Source of the DNA: Mesorhizobium prunaredense
GTDB taxonomy: Bacteria > Pseudomonadota > Alphaproteobacteria > Rhizobiales > Rhizobiaceae
Direction: 5' to 3'
DNA length: 32,811 bases
Assembly (NCBI RefSeq): GCF_900156895.1
Contig: NZ_FTPD01000002.1
Location: 30,076-62,886, forward strand
Below are positions 22,657 to 30,063 of this stretch, piece after piece. Each line of letters opens with the position of its first letter. Position 1 is the first letter of the stretch. The position numbers and the translations under genes are program-made. The notes under the pieces were generated by a model. It saw only the letters and a list, made by a program, of their open reading frames with translations. It was not told where the DNA came from and did not search any database.

Positions 22657-24903
22657 TTACGTCAGATTGAACGGCAATTGACGCAGCGGTTTACCTGTGA
22701 GCCGTGCTATGGCGTTGGCAAATGCCGGCGCCAATGGTGGCAAGCCGGGCTCGCCCATGCCGGTGGGCGGTTCGGCGCTAGGCACGATATGGATGTCGAA
22801 TTCCGGCACGTCCGTGATGCGCGCCACCGTATAGTCACTGAAGTTGCTCTGCTCGACGACGCCGTCCTTGAGCGTTATTGCAGAGCCTGCCAAGCACATC
22901 GACAAGCCCATGATCGCCGCGCCCTGTACCTGCGCCTCCACTGTCAGAGGGTTGACGGCCAGATTGCAGTGAACCCCGGCCGTGACCCGATGCAGTTTCG
23001 GCTGTCCGTCGGCAACAGAGGCTTCCACCACGTAAGCGACCACTGAGCTAAAGGACTCGTGCACCGCCACACCCCAAGCCCGCCCCTCGGACAATTGCGT
23101 GTTGCCGTACCCGCTCTTGTCCACGGCCAGTTGCAATGCGTCACGATGGCGAATGTGCTGATCACCGAAGAGCCGCATGCGGTAGGCTACGGGGTCTTGG
23201 TCGGTTGCACGCGCTATATCATCGAGCAAGGTCTCCATCACGAAAGCGGTATGGGTGGAACCAACGCTACGCCACCACAGAACCGGCACGTTGACCTTGG
23301 GATGATGCACCGTCAGGCGCATTGGAAGCGGATAGGGGTTTCGCATGCCCTCGGTCGTGGCGGCGTCGATGCCGTTCTTTACCATGAACTGCTCGAACAC
23401 GGTTCCCGTAAGTATCGACTGGCCGACGATGCTGTGATCCCAGGCCAGCACATTGCCTTGATTGTCAAAGCCGATGCGGGCACGGTGCAGGTGCATTGGA
23501 CGGTAGTAGCCGCCCCTCATATCGTCCTCGCGGCTCCAAAGCGTACGGATCGGTGCATTCAGCCCCGCCGCCTTGGCGGCCTTGGCTATTTCGCAGGCCT
23601 CGATCACGGTGTCGTAGGTGCTGGAAAAGCGCCGACCGAAGCCGCCGCCCGACATCTGCACGTTAAGCACGACCTGTTCCGGCTTGAGGCCGAGCGCGGT
23701 TGCGGCAGCGGCGGCATCGGGTCCGGCACTTTGGCTCCCCATCCATATCTCGGCACGATCGTCGGAAAGCCGAACCGTGCAGTTCAGCGGTTCCATCGCC
23801 GCGTGGGCGAGATACGGGAACACGAACTCAGCTTCTAGCTTCAGGGGCGCCGTTTCCAATGGCACCATATCGGAATCGAACTGGCGCGGACCGGGGCGAC
23901 TGCCCATCTCGCGATACCGCGCGAGTTGCTGTTCGCTATCGACCTTTTCGACAGCCGATGTGTCCCACTCCACCTTAAGGGCATCGCGGCCCTGAGACGC
24001 CTGCCAATATCCGTCGGCCACGACGGCCACGCCCTCGGCACCGCGATCCAGCGGCACGCGCAGGACGGCCTTCACGCCCTTGACGGCGCGGGCTGCGCTG
24101 TCGTCCAGGGAGGTTATCTTGGCTCCGAAGACCGGAGGACGAGCCACCACGGCCGTCAACTGCCCCGGCAGCTTGAAGTCGATGCCAAAACTCTGTTGGC
24201 CGCTGCTCTTGGCTTGAGCGTCCAAACGCCGGGTGGGCTGGCCGATAATGCGGAAATCCTCGGGATCCTTCAGCGCAATCTTCTGCGGCACTGGCAAGGC
24301 CATGGCCGCCTCGGCAAGTTCTCCATAACCGAGCTTGCGGTCATCGGAGGCCAGAACCGCGCCTGCCTCAGTTCGCAGAGTGGACACATCCACGTTCCAG
24401 CGGGTCGCCGCGGCCGCCAGGAGCATGGCGCGAACACGAGCACCCAGTTCGCGATACTGCGTAAAGCTGTTCTTGATTGTGTTCGAACCGCCGGTAAGGT
24501 GCATGCCGAAGAGCGGATCGACATAGGCCATGTCATTGGTGCCGAGTTGGCTGCGCACCAGGTTCCAGTCCGCATCGAGTTCTTCGGCAAGGATCATGGG
24601 CAATGCCGTTTGGACGCCTTGACCGAACTCCAGCCGGTTGATTGTGACCGTAACCTCTCCATTGGGCGCGATCTGGACAAATGCAGAGGGCTGCTCGGTC
24701 GGCTTCAGACTGGCTGCCGCCTCATCGGCGTCGGACGACTGCGCGACTGCCAAATTAGGGAAAATGCCGACAGCCAGGCCGAGGGTCCCCGTCAGCTTGA
24801 GAAAGCCGCGGCGTGGCATCGCCTGGACCGTCGTTGAACGGCCCCGTTCCATGATGTGCTGCAGCGCACGCGGCAGCTCTTTGTGATCCATGTTGGGGAA
24901 CAT
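22657..24903 (-). CDS. Molybdopterin-binding subunit of an IorB-type dehydrogenase
   Basis: This 748-residue protein has a Tat signal near residue 29 ('MPRRGFLKLTGTLGLAVGIF') and the large-subunit layout of the xanthine-oxidase family. Motifs include 'PNGEVTVTINRLEFGQGVQTALPMILAEELD', the molybdopterin loop 'GGGFGRRF', and the catalytic-glutamate region 'GMGEPGLPPLAPAFANAI' near the end. It belongs to the isoquinoline 1-oxidoreductase beta / aldehyde dehydrogenase group. Start 24903 is chosen, 11 bases after the previous gene's stop; an open frame reaches further but overlaps that gene. The substrate is an aldehyde or N-heterocycle, not determinable here. It works with the (2Fe-2S) subunit and cytochrome c encoded upstream. 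Confidence 0.9.
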   Translation of the reverse strand: MFPNMDHKELPRALQHIMERGRSTTVQAMPRRGFLKLTGTLGLAVGIFPNLAVAQSSDADEAAASLKPTEQPSAFVQIAPNGEVTVTINRLEFGQGVQTALPMILAEELDADWNLVRSQLGTNDMAYVDPLFGMHLTGGSNTIKNSFTQYRELGARVRAMLLAAAATRWNVDVSTLRTEAGAVLASDDRKLGYGELAEAAMALPVPQKIALKDPEDFRIIGQPTRRLDAQAKSSGQQSFGIDFKLPGQLTAVVARPPVFGAKITSLDDSAARAVKGVKAVLRVPLDRGAEGVAVVADGYWQASQGRDALKVEWDTSAVEKVDSEQQLARYREMGSRPGPRQFDSDMVPLETAPLKLEAEFVFPYLAHAAMEPLNCTVRLSDDRAEIWMGSQSAGPDAAAAATALGLKPEQVVLNVQMSGGGFGRRFSSTYDTVIEACEIAKAAKAAGLNAPIRTLWSREDDMRGGYYRPMHLHRARIGFDNQGNVLAWDHSIVGQSILTGTVFEQFMVKNGIDAATTEGMRNPYPLPMRLTVHHPKVNVPVLWWRSVGSTHTAFVMETLLDDIARATDQDPVAYRMRLFGDQHIRHRDALQLAVDKSGYGNTQLSEGRAWGVAVHESFSSVVAYVVEASVADGQPKLHRVTAGVHCNLAVNPLTVEAQVQGAAIMGLSMCLAGSAITLKDGVVEQSNFSDYTVARITDVPEFDIHIVPSAEPPTGMGEPGLPPLAPAFANAIARLTGKPLRQLPFNLT

Positions 24904-24914
24904 ATGCGTCTCCT

Positions 24915-25388
24915 TCAGACGAGAGTGCTGGCGGCGTCGGCTATAGCGGCGCGGATACGGGCATAGGTTCCACATCGGCAGATGTTTCCGGCCATGGCGG
25001 AGTCGATCTCTTCGGTGGTCGGCTGCGCGCCGGGCGACAGCGACGCGAGCAAGGCCGTCGCGCTCATGATCTGGCCGCTCTGACAGTAGCCGCATTGTGC
25101 CACGTCGTGCCTGACCCATGCAGCGTGGACAGCCGCGCCGACACGGTCGGTGCCGTCGGTTGTCTTTTCAATCGTGGTGATCTTGCCGCTTTCAACGGCG
25201 GAAACCGGTGTGCTGCACGAGCGGATTGCCTCGCCATCCAGATGCACCGTACAAGCGCCACAGAGCGCTGCGCCGCAGCCGAATTTGGTGCCGCTCATTC
25301 CTAGCGTGTCACGCAGGACCCAAAGGATCGGAGTTTCGGGGTCAACGTCAACCTCGTGCTCTTGCCCGTTGATATTCAATGAGATCAT
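24915..25388 (-). CDS. (2Fe-2S)-binding subunit of an IorA-type dehydrogenase
   Basis: The 157-residue protein carries two [2Fe-2S] clusters. A plant-type ferredoxin domain has C38, C43, C46 and C58 ('GTKFGCGAALCGACTVHLDG'). A C-terminal helical domain has C99-x2-C102 and C137-x-C139 ('CGYCQSGQ', 'CRCG'). This is the electron-transfer subunit of the molybdenum hydroxylase with the gene downstream, which starts 11 bases later. Start 25388 gives the usual family length with AGGAGA ten bases upstream. The frame continues upstream for 133 codons without a stop, an unusual feature discussed separately. Confidence 0.9.
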   Translation of the reverse strand: MISLNINGQEHEVDVDPETPILWVLRDTLGMSGTKFGCGAALCGACTVHLDGEAIRSCSTPVSAVESGKITTIEKTTDGTDRVGAAVHAAWVRHDVAQCGYCQSGQIMSATALLASLSPGAQPTTEEIDSAMAGNICRCGTYARIRAAIADAASTLV

Positions 25389-25866
25389 GGCCGGTAGGTT
25401 CTCCTGGGTTGCTCCACCCGAATAGGCTTCCCAAGCGGCCTGGAGCTTCCCGGCCGACTGAGACATTGGCAATTTGGTGGCTAGCGCTAAAGCTAGCTCG
25501 CCGGGCGATGCTGGATTAGACAGCGCAATTTGCATGACCTTAGAAACGTGGTTTCTGAATGCGTCGCACAGGCGAGGCACGTCCGCGTTTGCGCGGTCAG
25601 CGCCGGCATTGCCGTTCACTGGGATCGAATCGCAGTAGATGCGCCAGCAGCGGCGAACGGCCCTGAAAAGGACTGCTGCTTCCGCTTCGAAAGCACCTGG
25701 CAATGTTGGGGTGGACGTCAGAACAAAGCGGGGCCGTTGCCGCAGGTCGCAGAGACTGCGCGTGTGCTCAGGGTTGGAGGCCGGCACATGGAGGAAGGTG
25801 GCTCGGCACTTTCCGATGGCCGGCCGGTTCGAAACGATGCCCGCATTCCGGGATGCAAACTCGAGT
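25389..25866 (-). other. 478-base gap inside the cytochrome c / dehydrogenase block
   Basis: Between the cytochrome gene and the (2Fe-2S) gene the dehydrogenase frame stays open for 133 codons. Part of it reads as plausible protein ('AAVLFRAVRRCWRIYCDSIPVN…LCDAFRNHVSKVMQIAL') but matches no domain I know. It may be an old gene remnant fused in frame, or chance. No terminator is evident, so read-through from the cytochrome gene is possible. Confidence 0.35.
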
Positions 25867-26241
25867 CTACTGCGACAAGGACTTCAGGTATGCGACAATA
25901 TTCTGTCGGTCTTCAGGCTTCGACACGGTCATCGTCATCGTCGTTTTCGGGACAACCTCGCGGGGCGCCGCTAGAAACCGGTCCAGCGTTACCTCGTCCC
26001 ATACCAATCCGGCCGACTTCAGGGCTTCCGAATAACGGAACCCTTCCATAGCTCCGGCGGGCCGTCCGACAATGCCGCCGAGGCCGGGGCCGGCTTTTCT
26101 CTGGTCGCTGGTTGAATGACAGCCTGAGCAGCGTTGAAACGCTCTTTGGCCCAGCGCAGCATCTCCCTCTGCAAAGGCAGGGAAAGATACCGACAGAAGG
26201 GCCAAGGCAGAGGAGGCGACGCAGAGCAGAATTCTTTTCAC
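25867..26241 (-). CDS. Class I cytochrome c
   Basis: This 124-residue protein has a signal peptide (about 1-24, ending AFA) and one haem-binding CSGCH motif (38-42). A likely axial methionine lies at 102 in 'PKTTMTMT', and a closing helix 'EDRQNIVAYLKSLSQ' completes the c-type fold. It is a soluble periplasmic cytochrome c of the c2/c550 kind. Its place upstream of the two molybdenum-hydroxylase genes suggests it takes electrons from the enzyme and passes them to the respiratory chain. IorAB-type enzymes commonly have such a partner. Confidence 0.88.
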   Translation of the reverse strand: MKRILLCVASSALALLSVSFPAFAEGDAALGQRAFQRCSGCHSTSDQRKAGPGLGGIVGRPAGAMEGFRYSEALKSAGLVWDEVTLDRFLAAPREVVPKTTMTMTVSKPEDRQNIVAYLKSLSQ

Positions 26242-27275
26242 GCGAATTGTTCCCGAATTAGACAGCCAAAAGCCCGACCGGAATTGCTTAAACCGCGTCG
26301 CGGCTGAATGGATTCATGCGACGCGCTATAAGTTCTTGTTTTTATGCATGTCGTTATCGCAAAACCGCTGCGCACTTTTGCGCGACATGCATTAGTGAAA
26401 GAGATGATCCGACTTCGATTTGCTCGGGCTTTCTATCTGGCGACGATAACCTCTGTGCCAAAGCCGGATTAGCTGGCGTTCGCTGCATAAGCCCAGAAGT
26501 GCGATTTCTAAATGCGCAGTTCCAATCTCCGAGCACGCCGCTCCAAATCGGCGAGCGTGCTGCAGGTAAAGCCCATCGAAAACAACGTTGGAAGGGAAAT
26601 CCTCGGAGGCATAGAGGAGCGCCGCTATCGGCAGGGCCGGCAAACTTCCGCGATCACGCCATAACCGATCTGGCGAACTTTGCTACGCTTTCTTCGTGGC
26701 GAACCCCAACGCCGCCTGGCCGGCGCCAACCTAGGCAACCCCAACTCCCCGCTCCCTGCGGCGCCGGCCATCTTTTCGCTAGTGCATGTCGCGCAAAAGC
26801 ACGCCCTCGGGCTGGAACCGAAGGTGCGCAGCGGTTTGCAATAACGGGCATGCATAACTCCAAAAACCCTAAGCGCGCCGCATGCGTCGCATGGGTCCAT
26901 TCCAACGCGACGCGCTTTAGGCAGCTACATCGGTTACGCCGTCACGCCACCGCGACCGGTTTTCTGTGCCGTCATCCAGGGCATAGCTGCAGAGACGTCC
27001 TCGAGGTTCTTGGCCGATCTCGCGAAGCCGGCGAAAGCCTCGCAGCAGGGAGCGCGGATCGTTCAGTCTCCCTCCCAACCAGGACCTCGCGTGGGCCGGA
27101 CGAGGGAACCCGCGCCTCTGCTGGAATGGGGACACGCCCTATTCGGCGCGGGCTCGATGGCTCAGTGCGGCGCGCGCCTGGACGCGGCTTCCGCGCCCGG
27201 TTAATTCGCCTGGAACAAAACATTCCAGAGGCGGTTTTCCCCATGAAGGGACAGACTTTTCGAAGGAGACGTCTC
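26242..27275. other. Long region without a supported gene
   Basis: One long plus-strand frame crosses this stretch (26316-27431), but it is basic, cysteine- and arginine-rich, lacks a start signal and continues through the start of the DUF1236 gene in the wrong frame. I take it for chance. The region contains copy B of the dispersed hairpin repeat (26645-26782). Confidence 0.5.
26645..26782. repeat. Dispersed hairpin repeat, copy B
   Basis: It matches copy A (12775-12913): the same 19-base opening, a 10-bp inverted repeat (26718-26727 with 26760-26769) around a 32-base C-rich loop with CCCCAAC, and the same closing GCTAG at equal distance. After the right arm comes ATCTTTT, so as an RNA read rightwards this copy could end as a rho-independent terminator. 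Confidence 0.7.
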
Positions 27276-28014
27276 GTGAAAAAAAGTTCTGATCACCAGT
27301 ATGCTGGCCATAGGCGTTGGCTGTGGAGCAGCGCTCGCCCAGGAACAGCAGCCGGCCCAAAGCCAGTCGGGCGCCGACTGCCCGGCCGGCTCGGCCGGTT
27401 GCCCGGAAGGTGCGATGGGCAAACAGGGTAAGGCCGGCGCCACCACCGAGGAGCAGGCTCAAGGCAAGGCGAAGATGCAGACCGACGAGCAAGCCCAGGG
27501 TAAAGCCGGCGTAACCACCGAGCAGCAGACTCAAGGCGAGGCTGGCGCCACAACCGAGCAACAGGCGCAGGACAAGGCCAAGGTCCAGACCGAGCAGCAG
27601 ACCCAGGGCGAGGCTGGCGCCACAACCGAGCAACAGGCGCAGGACAAGGCCAAGACCCAGACCGAGCAGCAGACCCAGGGCGAGGCCGGTACCACCACCG
27701 AGCAGCAGACTCAGGGCACTACTCAGCCACAGGATAAGACGGAGACCGGCGCGATCAGCAATGTGACCGTCGAACAGAAAACGGAAATCACCCAAATCCT
27801 CAAGCAGGAAAAGGTCGAACCGGTTGCCGAAGTCGACTTTGACATCTCAGTGGGTATCGAGGTTCCGCGACAGAAGGTTGAACTGCGTCGTCTGCCACCG
27901 CGAATCGTCGAGATCGTACCGGCTTACGAAGCTTACGAGTATTTCGTGTTGGCCGATGGCCGCATCGTCATCGTTGATCCGGATACGCTCAAGATCGTGC
28001 TTATTCTGACCTAA
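27276..28014 (+). CDS. Repeat-rich DUF1236 protein, start out of frame at a 7-A run
   Basis: The C-terminal 60 residues are a DUF1236 domain ('VEIVPAYEAYEYFVLADGRIVIVDPDTLKIV'). Ahead of it lies a Gln/Thr/Glu-rich region of tandem 24-residue repeats (EAGATTEQQAQDKAK…), likely extended and exposed in the periplasm. The proper start is GTG 27276, with AGGAG eight bases upstream. With six A's after the GTG the protein would begin MKKVLITSMLAIGVGCGAAL, a perfect signal peptide. The sequence has seven A's, so that frame is lost; from ATG 27301 only a truncated signal (237 residues) remains. Sequencing error, slippage control or real damage are all possible. Confidence 0.8.
27430..27717 (+). repeat. 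Tandem 72-base coding repeats
   Basis: Two full 72-base units (27538-27609 and 27610-27681) differ at only two or three positions; related partial or diverged units flank them. Each encodes 24 residues rich in Thr, Glu and Gln. The near-identity shows recent expansion, and unit number is likely to vary between strains. Confidence 0.85.
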
Positions 28015-28330
28015 CGCCCTTGTTCGAGCTAAAAAGGGTCCGCTGCCCCACGGCGGACCCATCACCTGCATGGACCAGTTTTTTTCCTGTCATCGAAGAC
28101 GACGGCTGTTTACGTCTGCGCAAGCTGGCAGGCCTTTCTGCGTGTCGAGGATCCTTCCTGCTCAAAAGAGCCCAAGATAAGACTTCGGTCTGGCCGCTTG
28201 CCGACCATGGGCTGGCCCAGGCAGTGCTTTGGTCCGGGACCGCTATAGCAAAAGCCTGAAATGGGGGAGTTTTAGGAACCGAGTTCCTGCAGGGGTCGTT
28301 GCGATGCCGACCCCGTGACAGGAGGCTGCA
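28015..28330. other. Intergenic region with a terminator
   Basis: Contains the terminator at 28036-28060 and no supported gene. The stretch 28100-28310 has nothing recognisable. Confidence 0.5.
28036..28060 (+). terminator. Hairpin after the DUF1236 gene
   Basis: A perfect 8-bp stem GGGTCCGC/GCGGACCC has a 9-base loop, 22 bases past the stop codon. The T-run (TTTTTTT) comes only about 20 bases later, so termination may be less efficient. Confidence 0.55.
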
Positions 28331-28424
28331 TTGAACCCCAGCATTCACCAGGCACGTCGGCTGCTTTTTCCGGTATTTGGCCTGGTGTTTGGGGGTCGCA
28401 GCCGTCGGGCTTTTCATCGGCTGA
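28331..28424 (+). pseudogene. 30-residue membrane peptide, copy 1 (frameshifted)
   Basis: A TTG start with AGGAGG five bases upstream opens a frame beginning 'NPSIHQARRLLFPVFGLVFG'. A run of five G's (28391-28395) shifts it. With four G's it would continue 'VAAVGLFIG' and stop at 28424, giving 30 residues, the same length as the intact paralogue at 32095-32187. Shared features are a polar start, HQAR, LL-x-PVF and a single hydrophobic helix. The extra G is either an error or a real mutation. It lies 317 bases downstream of a DUF1236 gene. Confidence 0.6.
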
Positions 28425-28485
28425 TGGGGTCGACCAATGAAGGCAACGCACTCGCGCAATCATCAGTCCCTTCCTGCGCCAGCGA

Positions 28486-28522
28486 GACCCACCGGTTCTC
28501 CCCCTCGAGACTGGTGGGTCTT
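28486..28522 (+). terminator. Hairpin downstream of the membrane-peptide copy
   Basis: A 9-bp stem AGACCCACC/GGTGGGTCT with a 19-base loop. There is no T-run after it, so it may be a structured 3' end instead of a classic terminator. The intact peptide gene also ends in a long hairpin. Confidence 0.4.
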
Positions 28523-28636
28523 GACACAGCCCGATGATGACGAAAGCGTGATAAATTGGTGCAGAGTACAGAGGATTGACCTGGGCGAAGGATTGGCCTG
28601 GGCGAATTCGAAATAGGTAGAAATGCAACGTAGGGC

Positions 28637-29353
28637 GTGACGGTCAAAGGATATTCGAGCGTGCTACTGGCAAATTCATTGATCACAGACGCAATACGGC
28701 CGCAGCGCCCGAGGCGTTGTGAGACAAGAGTTCTCGCCAGTGCGCGGCCTGCGCGTCCTCAATCGCAGCGCAGGCTCAAATCTCTTCGAAGGCTTCGCGT
28801 CGCCATCTGCCTGACCGCATCGGCCTTGGTTCTCGTCGTGAGCCCCTACCGTGTGGCCCAGGACGGCCTGTCCCTGACGCTAAGCCCGCAGGCCGCCTGG
28901 GCACAAGGGAACTCTGGGCACTCCAACTCCGGCAACTCTGGGAACTCCAACTCCGGCAACTCTGGAAACACTGGAAGCCGCGGGAACTCTGGAAACGCTG
29001 GAAACACCGGAGACCCTGGGAACGCCGCAGACCCTGGAAATGCCGCAGACCCACAGGATCCGGACCCGAACGGCAACGCGGACGAGGACGATTCAAAAGC
29101 ACTGAACGTCACTCCCCCGACAAATCCGGTTACCGCGTTAAATCCTGGCAACAAGCTGAAAACATATATCAACGCGACCACTGGAGACCGGATCGAGGTG
29201 CGCGGGGCAAGCGTGGGTGTGGTGCATTCCAACGGGCTGAGCGAGCGCATCGACGGCGGCCATTATGAGATGCGCGATGCCATGGGCCGCACCATCATTC
29301 GGCGACAGGCAAAGAACTCCGATCGGGCAAGACTGCTCCGGATGATCGAGTGA
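28637..29353 (+). CDS. Asn/Gly-rich secreted protein
   Basis: This 238-residue protein has a long basic N-terminus, one hydrophobic segment (about residues 55-73, LRVAICLTASALVLVVSPY) that can serve as signal or anchor, and then a low-complexity region of NSG, NTG and DPG triplets (about 90-150). A compact C-terminal part ends it ('NKLKTYINATTGDRIEVRGASVGVVHSNGLSERIDGGHYEMRDAMGRTIIRR'). The repeats are collagen-like in spacing but Asn-rich. The start is uncertain: GTG 28637 or GTG 28661 are both possible. It faces the response-regulator gene tail to tail. Role unknown; surface or matrix protein is a guess. Confidence 0.6.
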   Translation: MTVKGYSSVLLANSLITDAIRPQRPRRCETRVLASARPARPQSQRRLKSLRRLRVAICLTASALVLVVSPYRVAQDGLSLTLSPQAAWAQGNSGHSNSGNSGNSNSGNSGNTGSRGNSGNAGNTGDPGNAADPGNAADPQDPDPNGNADEDDSKALNVTPPTNPVTALNPGNKLKTYINATTGDRIEVRGASVGVVHSNGLSERIDGGHYEMRDAMGRTIIRRQAKNSDRARLLRMIE

Positions 29354-29388
29354 TCGCGAGTTCCACAGGCCGCAAGGGCTGTCTTGCT

Positions 29389-30063
29389 TCATGCAGGATG
29401 GCGGACAGGCGGTTGCTGATGCTCGGTCGCGTCGCGCAATGTCATCGCGGCTTCGGTGCGGTTGCTCACATTGAGCTTGGCGAGAATCCGCGTCATGTGA
29501 TGCTTTATGGTTTTCTCGTGCAGGTTCAGCTGAAGACCGATCCGCTTGTTGCTCAATCCCGCGGCAACGAGCGTCAGGATCTCTCTTTCGCGACTGGTGA
29601 GTTCGGCCAGCACGTCGGGTTTCTCGATCGCGGTTGGTTGGCTCGACAAGTCGACCAACACGCGCGCCGACAATTGCGGGCAAACATACCGTTCGCCCAT
29701 CGCCACCGTGCGCAGTATGGCGGCCAGGGTTCTCGATCCGACACCTTTTAGGACATAGCCTCTTGCCCCGCTCTGCAAGGCGGTCATGACGTGCTGGTTT
29801 TCCTCCGAAACGGTCAGCATCACGATTTTCAGATCCGGGTGCCGCTCCAGGGCCGGTTCGACCGCGCTGAGGCCTCCTCCAGGCACCGAGATGTCCATCA
29901 GGAGAATATCGAGCTGCTGGTCTTCCGATATCCGCAAGGCGTCATCTCTGCTGCTGCCTTGGGCAACGATCTCGAACCCGCCGATCTGCTCGAGGGTGCG
30001 CACAACGCCTTCCCTGAACAGCGGATGGTCGTCGACAATGGCGAGCTTTATAGCCGCTGCCAT
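29389..30063 (-). CDS. NarL/FixJ-type response regulator
   Basis: The 224-residue protein has a receiver domain (acidic pocket D11-D12, phosphoacceptor D57 in 'LLMDISVPGG', conserved T and K later in 'MLTVSEEN' and 'GYVLKG') and a LuxR-type HTH output domain ('LTSREREILTLVAAGLSNKRIGLQLNLHEKTIKHHMTRILAKL'). It is the DNA-binding partner of the kinase upstream, whose stop overlaps its start. Two starts are possible, GTG 30066 and ATG 30063; both overlap the kinase stop. Target genes are not known; the Asn/Gly-rich gene next to it is one candidate. Confidence 0.92.
   Translation of the reverse strand: MAAAIKLAIVDDHPLFREGVVRTLEQIGGFEIVAQGSSRDDALRISEDQQLDILLMDISVPGGGLSAVEPALERHPDLKIVMLTVSEENQHVMTALQSGARGYVLKGVGSRTLAAILRTVAMGERYVCPQLSARVLVDLSSQPTAIEKPDVLAELTSREREILTLVAAGLSNKRIGLQLNLHEKTIKHHMTRILAKLNVSNRTEAAMTLRDATEHQQPPVRHPA

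Noticed and set aside
22678..24837. Several long plus-strand frames opposite the molybdopterin subunit gene
   Set aside because: Antisense shadows of a highly conserved gene in GC-rich DNA; no domains of their own.
24904..25119. N-terminal extension of the molybdopterin subunit
   Set aside because: It overlaps the conserved end of the (2Fe-2S) gene; the start at 24903 with the Tat signal is the sensible one.
26316..27431. Long plus-strand open frame of 371 codons
   Set aside because: Basic, Cys/Arg-rich composition, no start signal, no known domain, and it crosses a non-coding repeat and the DUF1236 start in the wrong frame.
28906..29050. Asn/Gly repeats as a possible collagen or ice-nucleation protein
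   Set aside because: The triplets are not regular G-x-y over a useful length and no ice-nucleation octapeptides are present.
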